A DNA stretch of 64,000 bases from Lolium rigidum (Eukaryota; Streptophyta; Magnoliopsida; Poales; Poaceae): assembly GCF_022539505.1 (NCBI RefSeq), contig NC_061510.1:39829047-39893046 (forward strand), given 5' to 3'. Made by a program: the position numbers and the translations under genes. Shown piece by piece: positions 52,814-63,901 of this stretch; the first letter of the stretch is position 1, and every line of letters starts with the position of its first letter. Below the pieces are notes generated by a model, which saw nothing but the letters and a program-made list of their open reading frames with translations, searched no databases and was not told the origin of the DNA.

Positions 52814-54151
52814 ATGCTGATTATGCTAACTTTATTGTTTCCAAGTACTTGCCTCCAACCTTTTCAGCTCAACAAAGGGAGGAAATTCTTTTATGACTTG
52901 AGGCATTATTTATGGGATGACCCACACTTATATAAAGAAGGAGTGGATGGTATTATGCGAAGATGTGTTCCCGAATATGAACAACAAGAGATATTGAGTA
53001 AATGTCATGGGAGTGCTTATGGAGGACATCACGCCGGAGAAAGAACCGCGCAAAAAGTTCTACAATCAGGTTTTTATTGGCCAACCCTCTTCAAGGATGC
53101 GAGAAAGTTTATTTTATCTTGTGATGAATGCCAAAGGGTTGGTAATATCTCCAGACGCAATGAAATGCCTATGAATTATACTCTTGTTATTGAACCGTTT
53201 GATTGTTGGGGATTTGACTTCATGGGACCTTTTCCGTCTTCGGAAGGTAACACACATATACTTGTTGCTGTTGATTATGTTACTAAATGGGTGGAAGCTA
53301 TACCTACAAAAAGTGCTGATGGTGAGACCTCTTTAAGAATGCTTTTAGATATTATTTTTCCTAGATTTGGAGTGCCTAGATATATTATGACTGATGGAGG
53401 TTCTCACTTTATTCATGGAGGTTTTAGAAAAACTCTTGCTAAGTATGGTATTAATCATAGAATTGCTTCCGCTTATCATCCTCAAACTAGTGGTCAAGTA
53501 GAATTATCAAATAGAGAGATTAAATCTATTTTGGGAAAGACCGTTAATAAAACTAGAAAGAATTGGGCTAGTAAATTGAAGGATGCACTATGGGCTTATA
53601 GAACTGCTTATAAAAATCCCATGGGAATGTCACCTTATAAAATGGTTTATGGGAAAGCTTGTCATTTACCTTTAGAACTAGAGCACAAAGCTTATTGGGC
53701 TGTTAGAGAATTAAATAAAGATCCTAAACTTGCCGGTGATAAGAGGTTGTTGCAATTGAGTTCTCTAGATGAATGGAGAAGTGAAGCTTATGAAAATGCT
53801 AAACTCTTTAAAGAGAAAGTTAAAAAATGGCATGATAGGAAGATTATCAAAAGAGAATTTAATATTGGGGATAAAGTCCTATTGTATCGGTCTCGTCTCA
53901 GATTCTTTGCAGGGAAATTACTCTCGAAATGGGAAGGACCATATGTTGTCGAGGAGGTGTATCGTTCAGGAGCAATCAAAATTAGCTCTCTCCAAGGCAA
54001 TGCTACGCAAGTGGTGAATGGACAAAGACTCAAGCATTATATCTCGGGTGATTCTTATAATGTTGATGTTGATATTATTCAAGTGGAAACACCGGAAGCT
54101 TTCATCAAAGGACAAATTGACGATCCGCCGAACTCGACTTTGAATAGGTAA
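52814..54151 (+). CDS. family B integrase, open and complete
   Basis: Integrates the cDNA into host DNA. Open for 445 codons. Zinc-binding HHCC: CHGSAYGGHHAGERT and CDECQ. Catalytic core: FDFMGPFPSS (Asp), MTDGGSHFIHGG (Asp) and TSGQVELSNREIKSILGK (Glu). The C-terminal region, with FNIGDKVLLYRSRLRFFAGK then LLSKWEGPYVVEEVYRSGAI, is the usual GPF/Y-like module. The first 25 or so codons of the frame are probably not native, because RNase H precedes in another frame. It is the only retroelement domain in the window intact from end to end apart from the Tat integrase. Confidence 0.88.
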   Translation: MLIMLTLLFPSTCLQPFQLNKGRKFFYDLRHYLWDDPHLYKEGVDGIMRRCVPEYEQQEILSKCHGSAYGGHHAGERTAQKVLQSGFYWPTLFKDARKFILSCDECQRVGNISRRNEMPMNYTLVIEPFDCWGFDFMGPFPSSEGNTHILVAVDYVTKWVEAIPTKSADGETSLRMLLDIIFPRFGVPRYIMTDGGSHFIHGGFRKTLAKYGINHRIASAYHPQTSGQVELSNREIKSILGKTVNKTRKNWASKLKDALWAYRTAYKNPMGMSPYKMVYGKACHLPLELEHKAYWAVRELNKDPKLAGDKRLLQLSSLDEWRSEAYENAKLFKEKVKKWHDRKIIKREFNIGDKVLLYRSRLRFFAGKLLSKWEGPYVVEEVYRSGAIKISSLQGNATQVVNGQRLKHYISGDSYNVDVDIIQVETPEAFIKGQIDDPPNSTLNR

Positions 54152-54486
54152 CGATGCTTGGTAATGAAAATTACGCAATTTACTTTCCGAACAATATTTT
54201 CGCTGTTTTTGGAAAATATGAGAAATTACGAGTTCGAAACGGAGTGGAAAGGACGCACGAGGGGGCGCCACCATAGGCCGGCGCGGCCAAGCCTGGGCCC
54301 GCGCCGACCTATAGTTTGGCCGCCCCGTTGCCCCTTTCCGACTCTGGTTCGATCTGGTGCTTTCCTTTTGTCGAGAAATTTTTTGCTATATAATCCCCCG
54401 GACCCCTGGAGGTCCGTATATCATGTTTTCGACGTGTTTTGTTTCGAGCTGTTTCTGCCAGGATATGTTTTTAGTCTAGAAGCACC

Positions 54487-55038
54487 ATGGCCTCCAACAA
54501 CAAGGGCAAGGGGCTTTCGGAGGAAGAAGTGAAGGAGGTGCCATCAAGACAAGAGCAGCAAGCCGGAGGGAGCAAGCAAATCTTGGTGGGATCTGTGGAC
54601 ACTCGACGTTCTTTTTCTCATAACCTGCGGGGACCTTTACCACCCGCTCTTAGCCTCGACTCCTTCCCCATGATGGAAGAAGTTCTACGGGTTACCGATG
54701 AGTTTTGTGATCAATATCGGGCTCCGAGAAGAGAAGTGGAGATACTCCGGGAGGAGAACTGCCGTCTCCGAAGATTGATTGAATACCACTCGATTCGCGT
54801 CACAAGGTCGTCATCGCTAACTTCGGATAACAATGAATCTCTTCGAATCTTAGTGCGGAATTATCAAGCCGAGAAGCGAAGACGAAGGAGCTTATTAAGA
54901 AGCTCGGGAAGAATTCATCACCACCATCTCCGCAGGAGTAATTCATCATCGGTATTGGCATCCCCTTGGTTTGTTCCAAGCTTGGGAGAGTGTCGCGGTA
55001 TCACATCATCACTACCTTTTACTTTTATTGTCAAGTAG
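54487..55038 (+). CDS. extra ORF downstream of integrase (env position), unknown function
   Basis: 183 codons starting MASNNKGKGLSEEEVKEVPS in a CACCATGGCC context, 335 nt after the integrase stop. Residues about 55-115 are charged and helix-prone (FPMMEEVLRVTDEFCDQYRA, REVEILREENCRLRRLIEYH), consistent with a short coiled coil. The end is basic and Ser/His-rich. No signal peptide or membrane segment is visible, so it does not look like an envelope protein. Athila-type elements often carry extra ORFs here; the function is unknown. Confidence 0.55.
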   Translation: MASNNKGKGLSEEEVKEVPSRQEQQAGGSKQILVGSVDTRRSFSHNLRGPLPPALSLDSFPMMEEVLRVTDEFCDQYRAPRREVEILREENCRLRRLIEYHSIRVTRSSSLTSDNNESLRILVRNYQAEKRRRRSLLRSSGRIHHHHLRRSNSSSVLASPWFVPSLGECRGITSSLPFTFIVK

Positions 55039-56696
55039 TGTCATATCATGAATAGGGAAGTTATCGTATAAGATGGGTTGCGTTTGGAAGTATCTCTCCT
55101 TTAGTTGTCTATGTATCCCTTGGTGTGAGTTATCGATATGGAATATTAATGAGAAGTCGAATCATTTACATATTGCACATCTTATTTTAGTTTGCAATCT
55201 CTATGATTCATCCTGTTGTTAGTATTGGTATCACTTTGGGAGCATTGAATAAATCTATTTGGTTTTGGCAAACTTAGCATTGGTCAATAGCAACAACACT
55301 TTGAGGTTTAAATAGAAAAGAGAAATACATGTAGATGTTTCATTGTCTTTCTTGTTAGCTCATAGCTTATTATTCTGAAGTTAAAATTGTTTGTGCTTAC
55401 AAGGAAGATGCATGATTGTTTCTATCATATGTATATTTGTTTGTTTCCCTCGACTCTTATGCTTGCTAATTAACCTTGCTAGCCAAAGACACATGCTCGA
55501 GAGGGAATACTTCTCGTGCATCCAAACCTTAACCCAAACCTATGTCATTTGTGTCCACCATACCTACCTATTACATGGTATTTTCTGCCATTCCAAGTAA
55601 ATACTTCATGTGCTACCTTTAAACAATTCAAAACTTAGTATCTCTTATTTGTGTTAATGTTTCATAGCTCATGAGGAAGTATGTGGTGTTTTATCTTTCA
55701 ATCTTGTTGGGCAACTTCCACCAATGGACTAGTGGCTTCATCCGCTTATCCAATAATTTCGCAAAAAGAGACGGCAATGGGATTCCCAGTCCCAAATTAA
55801 TTAAACTAAATAGACACTCCTCCATGGTATGTGATTGATGGACGGCACCCGAAGGATTCGGTTAGCCATGGCTTGTGTAAGCAAAGGTTGGGGGGAGTGT
55901 CATCATCATAATAAAACCAAAAGGCACTCCTTCATGGTATGAGATTGTTGGCAGGCACCCGAGGATTCGGTTAGCCATGGTTTGTGAAAGAAAGGTTGGA
56001 AGGAGTGCCACACAAAATGAAAATAATATGGGAGCCGCTCTTAGGAGGTTGTCTGGCAAGAGGGTTAGAGTACCCGCTACCAGTCGTTGACAACAACAAA
56101 CACCTCTCAAAATATTACTTTTATTATCTTTATATGATTGCAAAACTGAAAAAGCTCTAGCACATGATTTAATCCCTGCTTCCCTCTGCGAAGGGCCTGT
56201 CTTTTACTTTATGTTGAGTCAGTAAACCTATTTCTCTCCATCTCAAGCAAGCATTTGAGTAGTTGTGATCAAACCATTATATTGTGATTCACTTCATCAT
56301 GTTTTTATTCTTTCTTGTTTAGTATAAGTTTTATCTGAATGAATATAGCTTTGCAAGTTATCAATGATTATGAAGAGACCATTATGATTGAGTATGCAAG
56401 TTGTGCCTTATAAACTTTAACATGAGAGCGCTGCTCAATGAGATAAATATAATCTATCAATTGTTCTCTGACCAAGAACGAAGTTTGCCATCACCAATTA
56501 TGATTTCTCATGCACCTTTACTTGTGATTACCTTATACTTGTTTCAATATGAGTTATAAGAGGTTGTTTACTACAATGTCCTGTGTGAATGAATATGATG
56601 CTTCTTGTCCGTATTTTATTTATCGACTCTTCACTCCATAAACATGTGGTCCTGTCTATCGAGTTCAGTTTCGCTTGGGGACAAGCGAAGTCTAAG
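55039..56696 (+). other. non-coding 3' internal region of family B
   Basis: No supported ORF. A roughly 100-bp unit containing GGATTCGGTTAGCCATGG and GGCACCCGA is present twice in tandem (about 55816-55915 and 55925-56015). A related single unit occurs in inverse orientation in family A copy 2 (about 36970-37055), so this module is shared between families. Confidence 0.6.
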
Positions 56697-56708
56697 ATTG
56701 GGGGGAGT
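56697..56708 (+). promoter_or_regulatory. polypurine tract of family B
   Basis: ATTGGGGGGAGT directly before the TG start of the 3' LTR at 56709. Confidence 0.85.
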
Positions 56709-58215
56709 TGATACGTCCAATTTGCATCACTATTTTATATCATAATTTGCTGTTATTGTATATTTCATATTGGGACACAATACTTATGTTATTTCATCTA
56801 TTTTGCATGTTTCATCATTATTGGGAGATCAAGCACCGGAGCCAGGATTCTGCTGGAAAAAGCACCGTCAGAAAGCAATATTTCGGAAGATCACCTGTGG
56901 AAGGAAATTATACCAAAAATCCTATTTTTCAAGATGACGAAGGAAGCCAGAAGGAGGAGCCAGGAGGAGCCAGGGTGGGCCCACACCCTAGGGCGGCGCG
57001 GCCCAAGCCCTGGCCGCGCCGCCATGTGGTGTGGAGGGCCCACGGCCCCTTTCGCCTCCTTTTCTTCGCCAAACCCTTCGTCCCGAAGACCTAAGCCAGA
57101 AGGGGTACCTCACGAAGAGTTACGGCCGCCTCGCGGGGCGGAGAACACCGAGAGAGAAAAGAGCTCTCCGGCGGGCGAGGAATCCGCCGGGAAATTCCCC
57201 TCGGGAGGGGGAAATCGACGCCATCGTCACCGTCATCGAGCTGGACATCATCGCCATCACCATCATCATCATCTCCACCATCATCACCGCCGTCATCACC
57301 GCTGGACACCGTCACCGCCGTAGCAATTTGGGTTTGATCTTGATTGTTTGATAGGGGAAACTCTCCCGTATCGATCTATACTTGTTGTTGATGCTATTGA
57401 GTGAAACCATTGAACCAAGTTTATGTTCGGATTGTTATTCATCATCATATCACCTCCGATCATGTTCCATATGATGTCTCGTGAGTAGTTCGTTTAGTTC
57501 TTGAGGACATGGGTGAAGTCTAAATGTTAGTAGTGAACTATGGTTGAGTAATATTCAATGGTGTGATATTTAAGTTGTGGTGTTATTCTTCTAGTGGTGT
57601 CATGTGAACGTCGACTACATGACACTTCACCATTTATGGGCCTAGGGGAATGCATCTTGTACTCGTTTGCTAATTGCGGGGTTGCCGGAGTGACGAAACC
57701 TAAACCCCCGTTGGTATATCGATGCGGGAGGGATCGCAGGAACTCGCAGTTTAAGGTCGTGGTTAGATTTATTCTTAATTACTTTCTTGTAGTTGCGGAT
57801 GCTTGCAAGGGGTATAATCACAAGTATGTATTAGTCCTAGGAAGGGCGGTACATTAGCATAGGTTCACCCACACAACACTTATCACAACAATGAAGATTA
57901 TTTAGCCGTATGTAGCGAAAGCACTAGACTAAAATCCCGTGTGTCCTCGAGAACGTTTGGTCATTATAAGTAAACAAACCGGCTTGTCCTTTGTGCTAAA
58001 AAGGATTGGGCCACTCGCTGCAATTATTACTCTCGCACTTTACATACTCGTACTTTATTCAACTGTTACATCAAAACCCCCGAATACTTGTCCGTGAGCA
58101 TTTACGGTGAATCCTTCATCGAAACCGCTTGTCAACACCTTCTCGCTCCTCGTTGGGATCGACATTCTTACTTATCGAAGATACTACGATACACCCCCTA
58201 TACTTGTGGGTCATC
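56709..58215 (+). repeat. 3' LTR of family B (last base in the gap)
   Basis: It starts TGATACGTCCAATTTG and stops at GGGTCATC, one base short of the 5' LTR end. It differs from the 5' LTR by scattered substitutions, many of the CG/CA type, and short indels. Confidence 0.92.
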
Positions 58216-58315
58216 NNNNNNNNNNNNNNNNNNNNNNNNNNNNNNNNNNNNNNNNNNNNNNNNNNNNNNNNNNNNNNNNNNNNNNNNNNNNNNNNNNNNN
58301 NNNNNNNNNNNNNNN
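58216..58315. other. assembly gap (100 N)
   Basis: Exactly 100 N, beginning at the last base of the family B 3' LTR. The true right flank and target duplication of family B cannot be read. Confidence 0.97.
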
Positions 58316-58876
58316 CTATGTCTAAGGATGTAGTTATTGATTACATTACGCACCATACTTAATGCAATTGTCTGTTGTTTTGCAACTTAATACCGGAAGG
58401 GGTTCGGATGATAACTCCGAAGGTGGACTTTTTAGGCATAGATGCATGCTGGATAGCGGTCTATGTACTTTGTCGTAATGCCCAATTAAATCTCACTATA
58501 TTTATCATGACATGTATGTGCATTGTTATGCCCTCTATTTGTCAATTGCCCGATCGTAATTTGTCTACCCAACATGCTTTTATCTTATGGGAGAGACACC
58601 TCTAGTGAACCGTGGACCCCGGTCCTATTCTTTTACATCTGAAATACAAATCTGCCGCAATACTTGTTTTACTGTTTTCTCGCAAACAATCATCTTCCAC
58701 ACAATACGGTTAATCCTTTGTTACAAAGCAAGCCGGTGAGATTGACAACCTCACTGCTTCGTTGGGGCAAAGTACTTTGGTTGTGCAGCGTGTTCCACGT
58801 TGGCGCCTCGAATCCCCGGTGTTGCGCCGCACTACATCCCGCCGCCATCAACTCAACGTGCTTCTGGCTCTAGGGT
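58316..58876 (+). repeat. LTR/leader fragment of another LTR retrotransposon (family D)
   Basis: It has no coding capacity. The right part (GAGATTGACAACCTCACTGC, TTCGTTGGGGCAAAGTACTT) followed by a TTGGCGCC-like element and GCGCCGCACTACATCCCGCC looks like an LTR end and leader of a grass LTR element. It is joined abruptly to an inverted family A LTR at 58877. Confidence 0.5.
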
Positions 58877-59161
58877 TTGGCCGCCTCGTGGCCCCACTTC
58901 GTCTCCTCTTCGGTCTTCTGGAAGCTTCGTGGCAAAATAGGACCCCGGGCGTTGATTTCGTCCAATTCCGAGAATATTTCGTTACTAGGATTTACGAAAC
59001 CAAAAACAGCAGAAAACGAGCAATCGGCACTTCGGCATCTTGTTAATAGGTTAGTTCCAGAAAATGCACGAATATGACATAAAGTGTGCATAAAACATGT
59101 AGATAACATCAATAATGTGGCATGGAACATAAGAAATTATCGATACGTTGGAGACGTATCA
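58877..59161 (-). repeat. family A LTR fragment (copy 3), start of LTR
   Basis: The minus strand starts TGATACGTCTCCAACG at 59161 and runs about 285 bp. It is similar to 60341-60622. It abuts Tat-type internal sequence at 59162 without the family A purine tract, so it is the outer end of a 5' LTR of a minus-strand element inserted there. TCGGG (59162-59166) would be its target duplication. Confidence 0.7.
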
Positions 59162-59615
59162 TCGGGCCGCGGCGGTTCGCCTCGCGGCCCGCGACGGTTC
59201 GCACCACGGGCCGCCACGTGGCGAGGAAATACACGCGAAAAAATAAGAAGCCACACGGAGGCATACACAAGATCCGAAGTGGCTAGTGGGATCCGCAGTG
59301 CTGCATTTAATGAGCGCGCGGGAGTCGAAGCGAAGTGACAACTGACACTGGCGCGCCAGTTAACAGTGCGCATGTCAGCGACGGTGCGCGGGGCCCGAAA
59401 TATTCTCGACTTCGCCGAGGAAAGAGTAAATGCGAATGATACCGGAGAAAAGAGATGCCGGGAGATGCCTTGCAAAGAGAGAAAAGACAAATAAGGGCAA
59501 AGATGCCGAACCCAAGCTCAAAGCCGGAGAGATTAAACCGGTATCCTAAAAACATGAAAACCTGGCATGGTCTGTAGGATAGAATCCGCCAGACTATACC
59601 AGCTTCGGGGACTAA

Positions 59616-60326
59616 TGTTGGGGGGATAACCCCCGGTATGCCAAAGGCATGCCAAACCGGATGGTTTGAGCCATCGAGATACCGGTTTAATATTCTTACC
59701 GGAACACAAAGGTAGGAGTTTGGGCTAAGTGAAGCTAAGCCGGTATCCCCAAGGGGGATGCCGGAACCCGGTAAAGAAGATACCGGAGAGAAGGCCTGTC
59801 GGCAGGACTGGTCAAAGATTCTCCTCGAGTAAGAAGACAAGGATGAGCTAAGCAAAGCGGCTTTAATCGAAGCCACTGGCGCCAAAGAGAGAGATGACGC
59901 CGAAAGAAGCCGGGGACGTCGGCGTCCACGATTAAAGAAGACTCCGGCGTCATCTATGATTAAAGTAGCTTTGTAAAGTAGTTTGTCCAATCAAAGATGC
60001 CATTAGGGTTTCTTGTTCCGTAAGCCACCCTCTCCCCTATATAAGGAGAGGGGTACGCCTCTTACGAGCGCGTCCCACAGAGGAGATTAGACGATAGAAC
60101 CTGTATCCAAGCACTTGTAATCACGTTGAGATCAATGAAGCAAGCGATCTAGTAAAGAGTTCTTCCTCTTGTCTCTCTTCTTGCATACCGGCCTTTGGTT
60201 GTGTTCTTGAGGAAAGAATCCGGAAGTTCATCCCATCTAGTCGCAAACCCTCCCCCGAATCCTCTAGCGTCCATTCGGCCCCAATCTAAGCCATCCTATG
60301 GCATCTGTCTGTTCACCACGACGACA
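59616..60326 (+). repeat. 3' LTR of the Tat-type element
   Basis: TG...CA ends. A TATA element CTATATAAGG at 60037-60046 is followed by a plausible transcribed R region, supporting plus orientation. Confidence 0.72.
60037..60046 (+). promoter_or_regulatory. LTR promoter TATA box
   Basis: CTATATAAGG in the middle of the LTR, preceded by GC-rich sequence, on the strand of the element. Confidence 0.6.
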
Positions 60327-60634
60327 CCGCCCTAATGTGTCGCCACCTCGTGGCCCCACTTCGTGACTCCTTCGGTCTTCTGGAAGCTTCGTGCAAAAAT
60401 AGGACCCTGGGCGTTGATTTCGTCCAATTCCGAGAATATTTCCTTACTAGGATTTCTGAAACCAAAAACAGCAGAAAACAAGAATCGGCTCTTCGGCATC
60501 TTGTTAATAGGTTAGTGCCGGAAAATGCATAAATATGACATAAAGTATGCATAAAACATGTAGATATCATCAATAATGTGGCATGGAACATAAGAAATTA
60601 TCGATACGTCGGAGACGTATCAGCATCCCCAAGC

Positions 60635-63220
60635 TTAGTTCCTGCTCGTCCCGAGCAGTAAACGATAACAAAGATAATTTCTGGAGTGACATGCCATCAT
60701 AACCTTGATCATACTATTGTAAGCATATGTAATGAATGCAGACGATCAAAACAATGGTAATGACATGAGTAAACAACCGAATCATAAAGCAAAGACTTTT
60801 CATGAATAGTACTTCAAGACAAGCATCAATAAGTCTTGCATAAGAGTTAACTCATAAAGCAATAAATCAAAGTAAAGGTATTGAAGCAACACAAAGGAAG
60901 ATTAAGTTTCAGCGGTTGCTTTCAACTTGTAACATGTATATCTCATGGATATTGTCAATGTAAAGTAATATAACAAGTGCAATATGCAAGTATGTAGGAA
61001 TCAATGCACAGTTCACATAAGTGTTTGCTTCTTGAGGTGGAGAGAAATAGGTGAACTGACTCAACATAAAAGTAAAAGAAAGGTCCTTCAAAGAGGAAAG
61101 CATCGATTGCTATATTTGTGCTAGAGCTTTTATTTTGAAAACATGAAACAGTTTTGTCAACGGTAGTAATAAAGCATATGTATCATGTAAATTATATCTT
61201 ACAAGTTGCAAGTCTCATGCATAGTATACTAATAGTGCCCGCACCTTGTCCTAATTAGCTCGGATCACCAGGATTATCATTGCAATACACATGTTTTAAC
61301 CAAATGTCACAAAGGGGTACCTCTATGCCGCCTGTACAAAGGTCTAAGGAGAAAGCTCGCATTTGGATTTCTCGCTTTTGATTATTCTCAACTTAGACAT
61401 CCATACCGGGACAACATAGACAACAGATAATGGACTCCTCTTTAATGCATAAGCATGTAGCAACAATTATCGTTCTCATATGAGATTGAGGATATTTGTC
61501 CAAAACTGAAACTTCCACCATGATTCATGGCTTTAGTTAGCGGCCCAATGTTCTTCTCTAACATTATGCATGCTCTAACCATTAAATGAGTGGTAAATCT
61601 CCCTTACTTCAGACAAGACGGACATGCATAGAAACTCACATGATATTCAACAAAGAGTTGATGGCGTCCCCAGGAACATGGTTATCGCACAACAAACAAC
61701 TTAATAAGAGATAAAGTGCATAAGTACATATTCAATACCACAATAGTTTTTAAGGCTATTTTGTCCCATGAGCTATATATTGCAAAGGCGAATGATGGAA
61801 ATTTTAAAGGTAGCACTCAAGCAATTTACTTTGGAATGGCGGAGAAATACCATGTAGTGGGTAGGTATGGTGGACACAAATGGCATAGTGGTTGGCTCAA
61901 GGATTTTGGATGCATGAGAAGTATTCCCTCTTGATACAAGGTTTAGGCTAGCAAGATTATTTGAAACAAACACAAGGATGAACCGGTGCAGCAAAACTCA
62001 CATAAAAGACATATTGTAAACATTATAAAACTCTACACCGTCTTCCTTGTTGTTCAAAACTCAATACTAGAAATTATCTAGACTTTAGAGAGACCAAATA
62101 TGCAAACCAAATTTTAGGAAACTCTATGTATTTCTTCATTAGTAGGTGCAAAGTATATGATGCAAGAGCTTAAACATGATAACAACAATTGCCAAGTATC
62201 AAATTATTCAAGACATTTTAGAATTACTACATGTAGCATTTCCCGATTCCAACCATATAACAATTTAACGAAGAAGATTCAACCTTCGCCATGAATACTA
62301 TGAGTAAAGCCTAAGGACATATTTGTCCATATGCAACAGCGGAGCGTGTCTCTCTCCCACACAATGAATGCTAGGATCCATTTTATTCAAACAAAAACAA
62401 AAACAAAAACAAACCGACGCTCCAAGCAAAGCACATAAGATGTGATGGAATAAAAATATAGTTTCAGGGGAGGAACCCGATAATGTGTCGATGAAGAAGG
62501 GGATGCCTTGGGCATCCCCAAGCTTAGACGCTTGAGTCTTCTTAAAATATGCAGGGGTGAACCACGGGGCATCCCCAAGCTTAGAGCTTTCACTCTCCTT
62601 GATCATATTGTATCATCCTCCTCTCTTGACCCTTGAAAACTTCCTCCACACCAAACTCGAAACAACTCATTAGAGGGTTAGTGCATAATGAAAATTCACA
62701 TGTTCAGAGGTGACATAATCATTCTTAACACTTCTGGACATTGCACAAAGCTACTGGACATTAATGGAACAAAGAAATTCATCCAACATAGCAAAAGAGG
62801 CAATGCGAAATAAAAGGCAGAATCTGTCAAAACAGAACAGTCCGTAAAGACGGATTTTATTGAGGCACCAGACTTGCTCAAATGAAAATGCCCAAATTGA
62901 ATGAAAGTTGCGTACATATCCGAGGATCACGCACGTAAATTTGCATATTTTTCTCGAGCTACCTACGAGAGAGGCAGGTCGAAATTCGTGACAGACAAAG
63001 AAATCTGTTTCTGCGCGAGTAATCCAAATCTAGTATGAACCTTACTATCAAAGACTTTACTTGGCACAACAATGCACAAAACTAAAATAAGGAGAGGTTG
63101 CTACAGTAGTAACAACTTCCAAGACTCAAATATAAAATAAAAGTACTGTAGTAAAAACATGGGTTGTCTCCCATAAGCGCTTTTGTTTAACGCCTTTCGA
63201 CTAGGCGCGTAAAGTGTATA
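60635..63220 (-). other. non-coding internal region of family A copy 4
   Basis: No supported frame over about 2.6 kb. 60635-61190 matches 4589-5140 (inverted). 61700-62300 matches 37250-37827. Short GCATCCCCAAGCTTA motifs recur at 62511-62525 and 62568-62582, like extra copies of the purine-tract region. Confidence 0.6.
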
Positions 63221-63901
63221 TCAAGTGTTATCAAGAGATGAAGTATCAACATCATAAGCTCCCCCATCCGTAGTGGTACTAAGAGCTTTGTCAATTTTAG
63301 GCCTATAATAATATTTTTTTGGTTTAGGCACTTTAGAGACATACATAAACTTTTGCTCCTTTCCCACATAAGCTTTCTCCTTAAACTTAAGAGAAGAAAA
63401 AGTTGAACCTAAGGTTCCCATAGCTTCTTCAAGTTCACTAATCCTATGGGTTCGATTATCATGAGTAGCACAAGTTTCTAAAACAGCAATTCTTTCATTA
63501 ATTCCACCTAGAGATTTATCAAGTTTATCAGTGCTATTAAGTAATATTCCCAATTTAGTCTCAATACTTGGAAGATCTTTCTCTATGACCTCCAACTTTT
63601 TCATGACATCTTCAAGAGAGACTTCAATTTTAGTTTCATTAACAGGTGGTATCCCAACTAGACTCTCAATGATGCAACTAGCTTCTAAAACAGGAGTGCC
63701 TAGGAAATTACCTCCCGCAAGAGTATCAAGAACATACATATTCCAGCTAGAGATACCAACATAAAAGTTCCTAAGTAGTATAATAGTGGAGTGTTTCTTA
63801 ATGCACCTATGATGAGCATCGCTAATTCTATACCAAGCATCTTTAAAACTTTCTCCCCCTTGTTGCTTAAAGGAATGAACTTCAACTTCCGGATTACTCA
63901 T
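63221..63901 (-). CDS. gag-like ORF of family A
   Basis: 226 codons, uninterrupted, starting MSNPEVEVHSFKQQGGESFK at 63901 after an AT-rich leader. The segment ESFKDAWYRISDAHHRC then LLRNFYVGISSWNMYVLDTL and AGGNFLGTPVLEA resembles the C-terminal half of retrotransposon gag domains of Athila-type elements. The rest (MKKLEVIEKDLPSIETKLGI, LDKSLGGINERIAVLET) is helix-rich, likely coiled coil. No zinc knuckle and no protease or RT follow. Possibly a particle protein used with pol from another element. Confidence 0.65.
   Translation of the reverse strand: MSNPEVEVHSFKQQGGESFKDAWYRISDAHHRCIKKHSTIILLRNFYVGISSWNMYVLDTLAGGNFLGTPVLEASCIIESLVGIPPVNETKIEVSLEDVMKKLEVIEKDLPSIETKLGILLNSTDKLDKSLGGINERIAVLETCATHDNRTHRISELEEAMGTLGSTFSSLKFKEKAYVGKEQKFMYVSKVPKPKKYYYRPKIDKALSTTTDGGAYDVDTSSLDNT

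Larger units (their letters stand above)
48391..58215 (+). mobile_element. Athila-type Ty3/gypsy LTR retrotransposon (family B), nearly complete
   Basis: 5' LTR 48391-49900, tRNA-Asp-type primer site, gag, protease, RT/RNase H, integrase, an extra ORF, a 1.6-kb non-coding tail, purine tract and 3' LTR 56709-58215, whose last base falls in the gap. Total about 9.8 kb. The LTRs are about 1.5 kb each and very similar. gag and pol carry a few frameshifts, and the RT core is deleted, so the copy cannot reverse transcribe by itself. Primer type and size fit the Athila lineage. Confidence 0.93.
59162..60326 (+). mobile_element. Tat-type gypsy element, 3' end (internal tail plus 3' LTR)
   Basis: Non-coding tail 59162-59615 ends AGCTTCGGGGACTAA, a purine-rich tract, before the LTR starting TGTTGGGGGGATAACCCCC at 59616. 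The 711-bp LTR ends CACCACGACGACA at 60326. It interrupts a family A LTR, since family A sequence starts at 60327; CCGCC (60327-60331) would be the target duplication. ORFs on the minus strand are not supported. Confidence 0.72.

Noticed and set aside
59307..59990. 227-codon minus-strand ORF
   Set aside because: It covers a Tat non-coding tail and LTR on the antisense strand; no domain is visible.
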